Shown here: one piece after another, positions 1 to 4,475 of the stretch | Position numbering within the stretch: the stretch's first letter is position 1 | Layout of the letters: each line of letters opens with the position of its first letter | Assembly: GCA_044356825.1 (NCBI GenBank) | Contig: JBIKVM010000173.1 | Coordinates: 1-6,296, forward strand | Direction of reading: 5' to 3' | DNA from: JAUREX01 sp044356825 | GTDB lineage: Bacteria; Pseudomonadota; Alphaproteobacteria; Rhodobacterales; Rhodobacteraceae | DNA: 6,296 nt | Translations under genes and position numbers: made by a program | The notes under the pieces: model-generated | Told to the model about the DNA's origin: nothing | Seen by the model: the letters and a program-made list of their open reading frames with translations, nothing else | Databases searched by the model: none

Positions 1-70
1 CGAAGAAGGCGACGAGCGGCCCGTATTCCAGCACGCCCCGCAGCAGCGGCGATACGTTGCGCCCCCCCAT
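1..70 (-). CDS. YciB/IspZ-like inner membrane protein, N-terminal fragment (cut by window edge)
   Basis: Only the first 23 codons are in the window. The start is an ATG at 68-70, preceded on the minus strand by a strong Shine-Dalgarno (GGAGGTGA, about 4 nt before the ATG), so translation from here is well supported. The fragment reads MGGRNVSPLLRGVLEYGPLV followed by AFF. A short polar N-terminus running into a Leu-(x)-(Glu/Asp)-x-(Gly)-Pro-Leu-Val-x-Phe-Phe stretch matches the start of the YciB family (also called IspZ or intracellular septation protein A). These are small polytopic inner-membrane proteins linked to envelope integrity and division, and alphaproteobacterial members often have this short extension. 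It lies 62 nt downstream of the Lrp-family regulator on the same strand, so it could be cotranscribed with it or have its own promoter. With only 23 residues the family call is tentative, and another membrane protein is possible. Confidence 0.55.
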   Translation of the reverse strand, partial: MGGRNVSPLLRGVLEYGPLVAFF

Positions 71-115
71 CGTCACCTCCTCGGTTTCCACGAACCCCGA
101 TAGCGCCGCGCCCCC

Positions 116-131
116 CGGCCGCGCAAGGCCG
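116..131 (-). other. GC-rich hairpin just after the Lrp-family gene
   Basis: A perfect 5-bp inverted repeat (CGGCC at 116-120, GGCCG at 127-131) encloses a 6-nt loop and begins 2 nt after the regulator's stop codon on the minus strand. No T-run follows, so it is at best a pause or weak terminator between the regulator and the YciB-like gene. GC-rich DNA produces such short repeats by chance. Confidence 0.2.
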
Positions 132-132
132 C

Positions 133-594
133 TCAGACCGGGATCGCGGTTGTCTGAACGACGGTGCGCAGCGCGAAGGAGGAATGCATCTGCGCGACAC
201 CGGGCAGGCGCGTCAGGTATTGGCGGTGGATGCGCGCGAAATCGTCGGTGTCGCGCGCGAGGAGCTTGAGCAGGTAATCCGCCGTCCCCGCCATCAGGTG
301 GCATTCGAGCAGGTCGGGCACGCGCGCCACCGCCCGCTCGAACGCCTCGAGCACCTCGTCGGCCTGGCTTTGCAGCGTGATCTCGACAAAGACCGTCGTC
401 GGCCGGCCCATGCGGCGGGCATCGAGGATCGCGACATAGCGCGCGATGATGCCCTCGGACTCGAGCCGCTGCACCCGGCGGTGGCAGGCCGAGGCCGAGA
501 GGTTCACGGCCTCGGCCAGCTCGGCGTTGGTGATCCGGCCCGACCGCTGCAGCACCGACAGCAGCCGCCGGTCCGTTGCGTCAGGTTCGGACAT
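133..594 (-). CDS. Lrp/AsnC-family transcriptional regulator, probable regulator of the divergent alanine dehydrogenase gene
   Basis: This is a 153-residue protein of usual Lrp/AsnC length. Residues 5-60 form the winged helix-turn-helix: an Asp-Arg-Arg-Leu-Leu opening helix, then the HTH around residues 22-43 (TNAELAEAVNLSASACHRRV) and a Leu-Glu-Ser-Glu-Gly-Ile-Ile turn. Residues about 66-150 form the RAM ligand-binding/oligomerisation domain, with the characteristic Gly-Thr-Ala-Asp-Tyr motif at 103-107 and a C-terminal Thr-Thr-Ala-(x)-Pro ending. I chose ATG 594 over the in-frame TTG at 615 because a GAAGGAAG ribosome site sits about 7 nt before it and the protein then starts as family members do. 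It is divergent from ald. In Mycobacterium (AldR) and in rhizobia, an Lrp-type protein beside ald controls it in response to alanine, so that role is inferred here from position. Lrp proteins typically bind DNA as octamers or higher forms at several sites. The effector and direction of regulation are not visible in the sequence. Confidence 0.93.
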   Translation of the reverse strand: MSEPDATDRRLLSVLQRSGRITNAELAEAVNLSASACHRRVQRLESEGIIARYVAILDARRMGRPTTVFVEITLQSQADEVLEAFERAVARVPDLLECHLMAGTADYLLKLLARDTDDFARIHRQYLTRLPGVAQMHSSFALRTVVQTTAIPV

Positions 595-626
595 CGCGCA
601 ACTTCCTTCGGTCAAATCATGACTTC

Positions 627-646
627 ACGCAAGATCCTACGCAAGA
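627..646. repeat. Tandem 8-bp direct repeat ACGCAAGA, candidate regulator site
   Basis: ACGCAAGA occurs at 627-634 and again at 639-646, a 12-bp period. The second copy overlaps the candidate -35 of ald. This is a plausible binding element for the adjacent Lrp-family protein, but the repeat does not resemble a known Lrp consensus and has not been tested. Confidence 0.35.
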
Positions 647-670
647 CAGGCCGGAAAGCCAGCGAATAAT
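643..670 (+). promoter_or_regulatory. Candidate sigma-70-type promoter of ald
   Basis: AAGACA (643-648) matches four of six -35 consensus positions. AATAAT (665-670) matches five of six -10 positions, with a 16-bp spacer. Transcription would start near 677 and leave a leader of about 50 nt. The AT-rich -10 stands out in GC-rich surroundings. The weak -35 would be consistent with activation by a bound regulator. Confidence 0.4.
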
Positions 671-726
671 GATACGCCTTCGCGCTCCGGCGCGCTAGGA
701 TCCGTCAAAATCTGGAGGAGGTTCTC

Positions 727-1845
727 ATGATCGTCGGATGCCCCAAGGAAATCAAGCCGCAGGAGTTCCGCGTGGGCCTGACGCCCGCCGCGGCGCATGA
801 ACTCGGCGCGCACGGCCACCGCGTGCTGATCGAGGCGGGCGCGGGCGTGGGCGCGGGCTTTGCCGATGCCGCCTATGTCGCGGCCAGGGCCGAGATGGTC
901 GCGACCGCCGAAGAGGTCTTTGCCCGCGCCGAGATGATCGTGAAGGTCAAGGAGCCGCAGGCGGTCGAGCGCAAGCGGCTGCGGGCGGGGCAGGTGCTCT
1001 TCACCTATCTCCACCTCGCGCCCGATCCCGACCAGACGCGCGACCTGCTCGCCTCGGGCGTCACCGCGATCGCCTATGAGACGGTCACCGATGCCGCGGG
1101 CGGGCTGCCGCTGCTTGCGCCCATGTCCGAGGTCGCCGGGCGGCTCGCGCCGCAGGTCGGCGCCTGGACGCTGCAAAAGGCCAACGGCGGGCGCGGCGTG
1201 CTGCTCGGCGGCGTGCCGGGCGTGCTGCCGGCGCGCGTCGTCGTCATCGGTGGGGGCGTCGTCGGCACCCATGCCGCGCGCGTCGCGGCCGGGATGGGGG
1301 CGGATGTGACGGTGCTCGACCGCTCGCTGCCGCGGCTGCGCTATCTCGACGACGTCTTCGGCCGCGACTTCCGCACCGCCTATGCGAGCGGCGCCACGAC
1401 GGCCGAACTGGTCGCTGAGGCCGACATGGTGATCGGGGCGGTGCTTGTCCCCGGCGCGGCGGCGCCCAAGCTCGTGACGCGGGCGCAGCTTGGCACGATG
1501 AAGCCGGGCGCGGCCATCGTCGATGTCGCGATCGACCAGGGCGGCTGCTTCGAGACCTCGCGCGCCACGACGCATCAGGATCCGATCTACGAGGTCGACG
1601 GCATCATGCACTACTGCGTCGCGAACATGCCGGGCGCGGTCGCGCGCACCTCGACCCAGGCGCTCGGGAACGCGACCCTGCCCTTTGCGCTCGCGCTTGC
1701 CGATCACGGCTGGCGCAAGGCGTGCGGGGCCAACCCGCATCTGCTCGCGGGCCTCAACACCCATGCGGGCCGGCTGACCTATGCGGCTGTCGGCGCCGCA
1801 CTCGGGATCGAGTCGCTGCCGGCCGCCGAGGCGCTGAAGATCTGA
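727..1845 (+). CDS. ald: Alanine dehydrogenase (NAD-dependent)
   Basis: Cytoplasmic enzyme that reversibly deaminates L-alanine to pyruvate and ammonia with NAD. It lets cells use alanine as carbon and nitrogen source, or make alanine when NADH and ammonium are plentiful. The 372-residue length is standard. The N-terminal AlaDh/PNT domain (about 1-135) carries the substrate residues known from the Mycobacterium enzyme: Arg15, Lys75 (in KVKEP) and the catalytic His96 (in TYLHLA). The Rossmann domain (about 135-305) has the GGGVVG nucleotide loop at 175-180, an acidic Asp198 at the end of the second strand that selects NAD over NADP, and the catalytic Asp270 (in AIDQGG). MPGAV at 301-305 is also a family signature. 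All key residues are present, so it should be active. The start is ATG 727 with GGAGGAGG 5 nt upstream. The divergent Lrp-family gene is the likely regulator. The missing transmembrane domain and the full AlaDh signatures exclude the PntA transhydrogenase subunit. Confidence 0.97.
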   Translation: MIVGCPKEIKPQEFRVGLTPAAAHELGAHGHRVLIEAGAGVGAGFADAAYVAARAEMVATAEEVFARAEMIVKVKEPQAVERKRLRAGQVLFTYLHLAPDPDQTRDLLASGVTAIAYETVTDAAGGLPLLAPMSEVAGRLAPQVGAWTLQKANGGRGVLLGGVPGVLPARVVVIGGGVVGTHAARVAAGMGADVTVLDRSLPRLRYLDDVFGRDFRTAYASGATTAELVAEADMVIGAVLVPGAAAPKLVTRAQLGTMKPGAAIVDVAIDQGGCFETSRATTHQDPIYEVDGIMHYCVANMPGAVARTSTQALGNATLPFALALADHGWRKACGANPHLLAGLNTHAGRLTYAAVGAALGIESLPAAEALKI

Positions 1846-1851
1846 CGCCCC

Positions 1852-2283
1852 TCAGCCCCGCGCGCGCAGCAGATCGCGGATCTCGGCCAGCAACTCCTCG
1901 CTGGTCGGGCCGCGGGGTGCGGCGGGCGCGGGAGCGGGCGCGGGCGGGGTGGCGGCATCGCGCAGGCGATTCACCGCCTTGACGAGCAGGAAAACCGCCC
2001 AGGCGACGATCAGGAAGTTGATGACGGCCGTGAGGAACGCGCCCCAGGCCAGAACCGGGGCGCCGGCCGCGCGCGCATCAGAGAGCGTGGCATAGTCTGC
2101 TGCGCCGAGGCTTATGAAATGGTTCGAAAAGTCGATCCCGCCTGTCGCGAGGCCAATGACGGGATTGATGAGGTCGCTCACGAGGCTTGTCACGACTGCG
2201 GTGAAGGCCGCCCCGATGATGATGCCGACGGCGAGATCGACGACATTGCCGCGCGCGATGAATGTCCGGAATTCCTTCAGCAT
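1852..2283 (-). CDS. mscL: Large-conductance mechanosensitive channel MscL
   Basis: Inner-membrane homopentamer that opens a wide, non-selective pore when membrane tension rises, releasing solutes during hypo-osmotic shock. The 143-residue protein follows E. coli MscL closely. The amphipathic N-terminal helix and start of TM1 read KEFRTFIARGNVVDLAVG (3-20), the family signature, and TM1 spans about 15-44 with the small-residue pore constriction. The periplasmic loop (45-78) includes GGIDF, as in E. coli. TM2 spans about 79-103 (with NFLIVAWAVFLL), followed by a basic turn. The tail has an Ala/Pro-rich linker (111-123) and the cytoplasmic helix EELLAEIRDLLRARG, which matches the E. coli helix bundle. 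The start is ATG 2283 with AGAGGT 4 nt upstream. The gene converges with ald, leaving 6 bp between stops, and diverges from the EamA transporter. A perfect dyad overlaps its ribosome site. Confidence 0.97.
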   Translation of the reverse strand: MLKEFRTFIARGNVVDLAVGIIIGAAFTAVVTSLVSDLINPVIGLATGGIDFSNHFISLGAADYATLSDARAAGAPVLAWGAFLTAVINFLIVAWAVFLLVKAVNRLRDAATPPAPAPAPAAPRGPTSEELLAEIRDLLRARG

Positions 2284-2291
2284 GGATACCT

Positions 2292-2302
2292 CTTGTCACA
2301 AG
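2292..2302. repeat. Perfect 11-bp dyad CTTGT-C-ACAAG at the mscL ribosome-binding region
   Basis: The arms are 2292-2296 and 2298-2302 around a single central base. It lies 9-19 nt before the mscL ATG and touches its AGAGGT ribosome site. As RNA only a 4-bp stem with a 3-nt loop could form, so if it has a function an operator half is more likely than a hairpin. It may be chance. Confidence 0.25.
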
Positions 2303-2350
2303 GGGGGCGCGCGGGCATGGACTGCACGCGGCGCGGATGAAAGCGGTTCG

Positions 2351-2380
2351 ATTCTGACCCGGGACCACCGCCAGAGGCAA
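2351..2380 (-). promoter_or_regulatory. Candidate mscL promoter (weak)
   Basis: Read on the minus strand, TTGCCT (2380-2375) and CAGAAT (2356-2351) each match four of six consensus positions with an 18-bp spacer, giving a leader of about 60 nt for mscL. The element overlaps the leader of the divergent transporter gene. I found no convincing plus-strand promoter for the transporter in the 108-bp gap (2284-2391), and it may start inside mscL. Confidence 0.25.
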
Positions 2381-2391
2381 GGATAGACGCA

Positions 2392-3318
2392 ATGAGCGCG
2401 ATCGGACGCAATCTGCGCGGAGCACTGCTGGCGCTGGGGGCGTTTGCCGTCTTTTCAGCCCACGATGTTTCGGTAAAGGCGCTGGGCGGGGCCTATCACG
2501 TCGCTCAGATCGTCTTTTTCGCGGCCCTTCTCGGTCTGCCGGCCGTCTTCGTGCTGCTGATGCGCGACCCAGAGCCGGGCACGATCTGGCCGCGATCTCC
2601 CGCGATCGTCTTCGTGCGCAGCGGGGCGGTTCTTGTATCTGCGCTGAGCGCCTTCTTCGCCTTCGCCGAAATCCCGCTCGCGCAGGCCTATGCGATCTTC
2701 TTCTCGACCCCGATCCTAGTCACCTTGCTCGCCGTTCCGCTGCTGGGGGAAAAGGTGGGCATCCGGCGCGCGACGGCCATAGCCGTGGGGATGGCGGGCG
2801 TTCTGATCGTCCTGCGCCCCGGGCAGTCCGAATTCGGGCTCGGCCATCTCAGCGCGCTTGTCGCGGCGCTGTCGTCGGCCCTCACGGCCGTCCTCACCCG
2901 GCGGATCGGCACATCGGAGCGTGCGGTGGTGGTGCTGCTCTATCCCATGCTGGGCAACATCGCGGTGCTCGGGGCCTTCATGCCGTTCGTCTACCGGCCG
3001 ATGGAGGGGGGCGACTTCCTGCTTGTGACGCTGGTCGCGCTGGGCTCGGTCGGCGGCATGGTCCTCATCATCGCGGCCTACCGCGCGGCCGAGGCTGTCG
3101 TGGTGGCGCCGATGCAGTATTCGCAGATCGTCTGGGCGGTCTTCTATGGCGCGCTGTTCTTCGAGGAATCTCCCGATGCGATCACCCTCGTCGGCGCGGC
3201 TGTGGTGATGGGCAGCGGCATCTACATCCTTCTGCGCGAGCAGAAGTTGCACGGTGCCCCGGTTGCCCCCGCTGCGCCAGCGTCCACCGCAGGGGTAGGC
3301 CTCAGACCCCGTCGATGA
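2392..3318 (+). CDS. EamA/DMT-family transporter, 10 predicted membrane segments
   Basis: A 308-residue polytopic inner-membrane protein of the drug/metabolite transporter superfamily, made of two EamA repeats of five helices each. Hydrophobic segments lie near 10-30, 37-57, 71-91, 97-117, 125-142, 150-168, 178-199, 209-229, 237-257 and 263-281. The first repeat ends in the typical Gly-Glu-Lys then Ala-(x)-Gly-Met-Ala-Gly-Val-Leu-Ile-Val-Leu-Arg-Pro-Gly. The second ends in Phe-Phe-Glu-Glu and a last helix of the Gly-Ala-Ala-Val-Val-Met-Gly-Ser-Gly type. The Ala/Pro/Arg-rich tail (288-308) is likely cytoplasmic and disordered. Members export or import small metabolites such as amino acids, nucleosides or S-adenosylmethionine, and sequence alone does not give the substrate here. 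The start is ATG 2392 with a modest AAGGA 8 nt upstream. The final codons overlap the 3' end of the converging XRE regulator by 17 bp. Nothing beyond adjacency connects the two functionally. Confidence 0.92.
   Translation: MSAIGRNLRGALLALGAFAVFSAHDVSVKALGGAYHVAQIVFFAALLGLPAVFVLLMRDPEPGTIWPRSPAIVFVRSGAVLVSALSAFFAFAEIPLAQAYAIFFSTPILVTLLAVPLLGEKVGIRRATAIAVGMAGVLIVLRPGQSEFGLGHLSALVAALSSALTAVLTRRIGTSERAVVVLLYPMLGNIAVLGAFMPFVYRPMEGGDFLLVTLVALGSVGGMVLIIAAYRAAEAVVVAPMQYSQIVWAVFYGALFFEESPDAITLVGAAVVMGSGIYILLREQKLHGAPVAPAAPASTAGVGLRPRR
3302..3318. other. 17-bp antisense overlap of two converging coding regions
   Basis: The transporter stop TGA (3316-3318) lies inside the regulator's last codons, and the regulator's stop (3304-3302 on the minus strand) lies inside the transporter. 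There is no intergenic space for a terminator, so the two transcripts must run into each other and share complementary 3' ends. Confidence 0.85.
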
Positions 3319-4141
3319 GGTCGACGAACTGGCGTAGCGGCACGCCGCGGCGCGCGGCGAGTTGCGCGCGCGCGGAAAGCCGGGCAAAAAGCGTCTCGTT
3401 TGTCATCTGGACCACGCCGCCCAGAACCGGCGCCGCGACGTTGGCGCGCCCATAGAGCAAGGCAGGCCCCAGCCCGTTCGGGCGGAAGGCCGCGACCGAG
3501 CAGATGAGGTCGGGAAACCGCGCCTCGAAGAAGTCGACCATGAGGGCGATCTGGTTGCGCCGCGCCCCGGTGTCCATCCCGCGATAGAGGCCGCCGCCGC
3601 GCACGAGTTGCACGATCACGCCCGGATCGCACAGAACAAGCCCGGCCGGACGCGCAGGGGTGCTGCGGATCGCTTCAATGCGGGTTGCATGGGCGGCGAT
3701 CGCCGCACCTGTCCCGTATTCGGCCTCGAGCGTGGCTGCCGTCTTGAGATAATCGGGGAGCGTGTCGGCCATCAGCACGCAAGGCCCGGCATCGGGCGCA
3801 AGCATCACCTCGCGGCACAGCCGGTCGAGCGCGTCGAGCGTGTCGTCATGGAGGTCGGCAAAGACCGTCGTCTGAACCTCGCCAAGATCGACGGCCGACC
3901 CCAGAAAGTAGTCAACGGTGCGGTTGAGCGACCGGGCCAGCATGTAGATCGAATAGCTGTTGGGCAGCCGCCCCGTGCGCTCCGACATCAGTTGCGAGAT
4001 CGCGGCCTTGCTCAGCCCCGTGCGCCGCGCGAGCTCGGCAGCGGTGATCGCGTTCTCCTGCATCGCGCTGCGCAACCGCGCAACGAAATGGGCCGCGAGC
4101 TCGGGCTGCGAGGCGAGGGCGCCCGACAGCGGCTTGTTCAT
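3302..4141 (-). CDS. XRE/Cro-CI family helix-turn-helix transcriptional regulator with an uncharacterised C-terminal domain
   Basis: A 279-residue predicted cytoplasmic DNA-binding protein. Residues about 16-80 form a Cro/C1-type five-helix domain. The HTH runs through TAAELARRTGLSKAAISQLM (33-52), and a closing helix carries Tyr-Met-Leu-Ala-Arg-Ser-Leu-Asn and a DYFLG end (77-81). The remaining roughly 190 residues (90-279) have no catalytic motif I can name. They contain LYRGMDTGARRNQIALMVDF (185-204), then a region ending in an LIDG-type tail. This resembles, from memory, the effector-binding half of a group of proteobacterial XRE regulators whose ligands are unknown. I place the start at ATG 4141, with a weak AGGG about 9 nt before it. 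The in-frame TTG at 4195 would add 18 unconserved-looking residues and has no ribosome site. A candidate promoter and dyad lie about 110-150 bp upstream. It converges with, and overlaps, the EamA transporter gene, which is a possible but unproven target. Confidence 0.88.
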   Translation of the reverse strand: MNKPLSGALASQPELAAHFVARLRSAMQENAITAAELARRTGLSKAAISQLMSERTGRLPNSYSIYMLARSLNRTVDYFLGSAVDLGEVQTTVFADLHDDTLDALDRLCREVMLAPDAGPCVLMADTLPDYLKTAATLEAEYGTGAAIAAHATRIEAIRSTPARPAGLVLCDPGVIVQLVRGGGLYRGMDTGARRNQIALMVDFFEARFPDLICSVAAFRPNGLGPALLYGRANVAAPVLGGVVQMTNETLFARLSARAQLAARRGVPLRQFVDLIDGV

Positions 4142-4255
4142 CTTGTCGGCCCTGGGTGGCAGCCAGCCAGAGGTCCGGGTGCGTGGTGCGTGCAAATGGG
4201 CATGATGGCCGTTCCGCGCCGGGTGAATGCAGACAATTGAATGACGTCGCGGAAA

Positions 4256-4284
4256 ACTATCTGGAGCATCGGCTTTCCGGTCAA
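4256..4284 (-). promoter_or_regulatory. Candidate sigma-70-type promoter of the XRE regulator
   Basis: Read on the minus strand, TTGACC (4284-4279, five of six) is followed by a 17-bp spacer and GATAGT (4261-4256, four of six). The predicted start is near 4249, giving a leader of about 108 nt before ATG 4141. This is the best-spaced promoter match in the window. Confidence 0.45.
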
Positions 4285-4294
4285 TATCAAACCG
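4278..4294. promoter_or_regulatory. Dyad CGGT-N9-ACCG overlapping the XRE promoter, candidate operator
   Basis: The arms CGGT (4278-4281) and ACCG (4291-4294) flank an AT-rich 9-bp centre and cover the predicted -35. XRE regulators often bind such short dyads at their own promoters, so autoregulation is a reasonable guess. A 4-bp arm can easily arise by chance. Confidence 0.25.
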
Positions 4295-4326
4295 TCCGAA
4301 ATTGCGCCATCTGGCAAAACGCAGAG

Positions 4327-4410
4327 GAATAAATTTATCAAAATATTATAAAGTTTATATCAATTTACAAATCATCCAGATAACCACATTGTGTCAATTT
4401 AAGTAAATAC
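4327..4410. other. AT-rich island
   Basis: By hand count only 16 of the 80 bases at 4331-4410 are G or C (20%), and 4 of 40 at 4331-4370, in a window otherwise roughly two-thirds GC. On the minus strand it has an exact TATAAT (4350-4345) and an exact TTGACA (4397-4392), but they are about 41 bp apart and not paired with good partners. TCAATTTA occurs at 4360-4367 and 4394-4401. It may be an upstream activating or nucleoid-protein-binding tract for the XRE gene, or foreign DNA. No coding potential is evident. Confidence 0.6.
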
Positions 4411-4430
4411 ACCCCCGCGAAAATGTCTGT

Positions 4431-4454
4431 GCCACCACGCCCGTTGCGGGTGGC
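4431..4454 (-). terminator. Hairpin after serA, possible terminator
   Basis: GCCACC (4431-4436) pairs with GGTGGC (4449-4454). Inside, after a one-base bulge, CGC (4438-4440) pairs with GCG (4446-4448) around a 5-nt loop. In the serA transcript it lies about 20 nt past the stop. It is followed after a few bases by ATTTTC, a short and imperfect T-run, so termination there is plausible but not strong. Confidence 0.4.
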
Positions 4455-4472
4455 GCAGACGCGCGGCAACGG
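4441..4472 (-). repeat. Second, overlapping inverted repeat after serA
   Basis: CCGTTGC (4441-4447) is a perfect complement of GCAACGG (4466-4472), and an inner GCGC/GCGC pair (4453-4456, 4461-4464) adds to the stem. It uses the same bases as the hairpin at 4431-4454, so only one of the two can form at a time. It begins 4 nt after the serA stop on the minus strand. Confidence 0.4.
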
Positions 4473-4475
4473 ACC

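Larger units (their letters stand above)
595..726. promoter_or_regulatory. Divergent control region between the Lrp-family regulator and ald
   Basis: This 132-bp gap must hold the promoters of both divergent genes. Visible in it are a GTCA-N5-TGAC dyad at 611-623, a tandem ACGCAAGA at 627-634 and 639-646, a candidate ald promoter at 643-670, and a small dyad CGCGC-TCCG-GCGCG at 681-694, which would fall in the ald leader. For the leftward gene the best match I can see is TTGCGT (645-640) with CATGAT (622-617) 17 nt away, which is weak. The shared region suits one regulator binding once and acting on both promoters, but the binding sites are inferred. Confidence 0.55.
4142..4475. other. 334-bp intergenic region between serA and the XRE regulator
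   Basis: I see no convincing gene here. Read leftward from serA it holds a hairpin zone (4431-4472), an AT-rich island (about 4327-4410), a candidate promoter for the XRE gene (4256-4284) and a leader of about 108 nt. A TTG-initiated 67-codon frame across 4138-4341 (minus) has no ribosome site and ends inside the regulator's leader, so I do not call it. Confidence 0.7.

Noticed and set aside
184..669. Open frame of 161 codons on the plus strand opposite the Lrp-family gene
   Set aside because: Antisense shadow with no domain. The minus-strand frame has complete HTH and RAM domains and a good ribosome site.
637..1764. Open frame of 375 codons on the minus strand opposite ald
   Set aside because: Arg/His/Ala/Gly/Asp-rich with no domain, and it crosses the ald control region. 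ald has full family signatures in the other strand.
2716..3387. Open frame of 223 codons on the minus strand opposite the transporter
   Set aside because: Charged, low-complexity translation (Arg, Asp, His, Glu) that is the mirror of a hydrophobic membrane protein, with no recognisable domain.
3362..4240. Open frame of 292 codons on the plus strand opposite the XRE regulator
   Set aside because: Low-complexity basic composition, no motif, and it covers the predicted promoter of the regulator. The regulator's HTH is clear on the minus strand.
4138..4341. 67-codon minus-strand frame between the AT-rich island and the XRE start
   Set aside because: It begins at TTG with no ribosome site and no recognisable features, and it lies over the predicted promoter and leader of the XRE gene.
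4345..4397. Exact TTGACA and exact TATAAT on the minus strand as one promoter
   Set aside because: They are about 41 bp apart, far beyond a usable spacer, and neither has a good partner at 16-18 bp. Such hexamers are common in AT-rich DNA.
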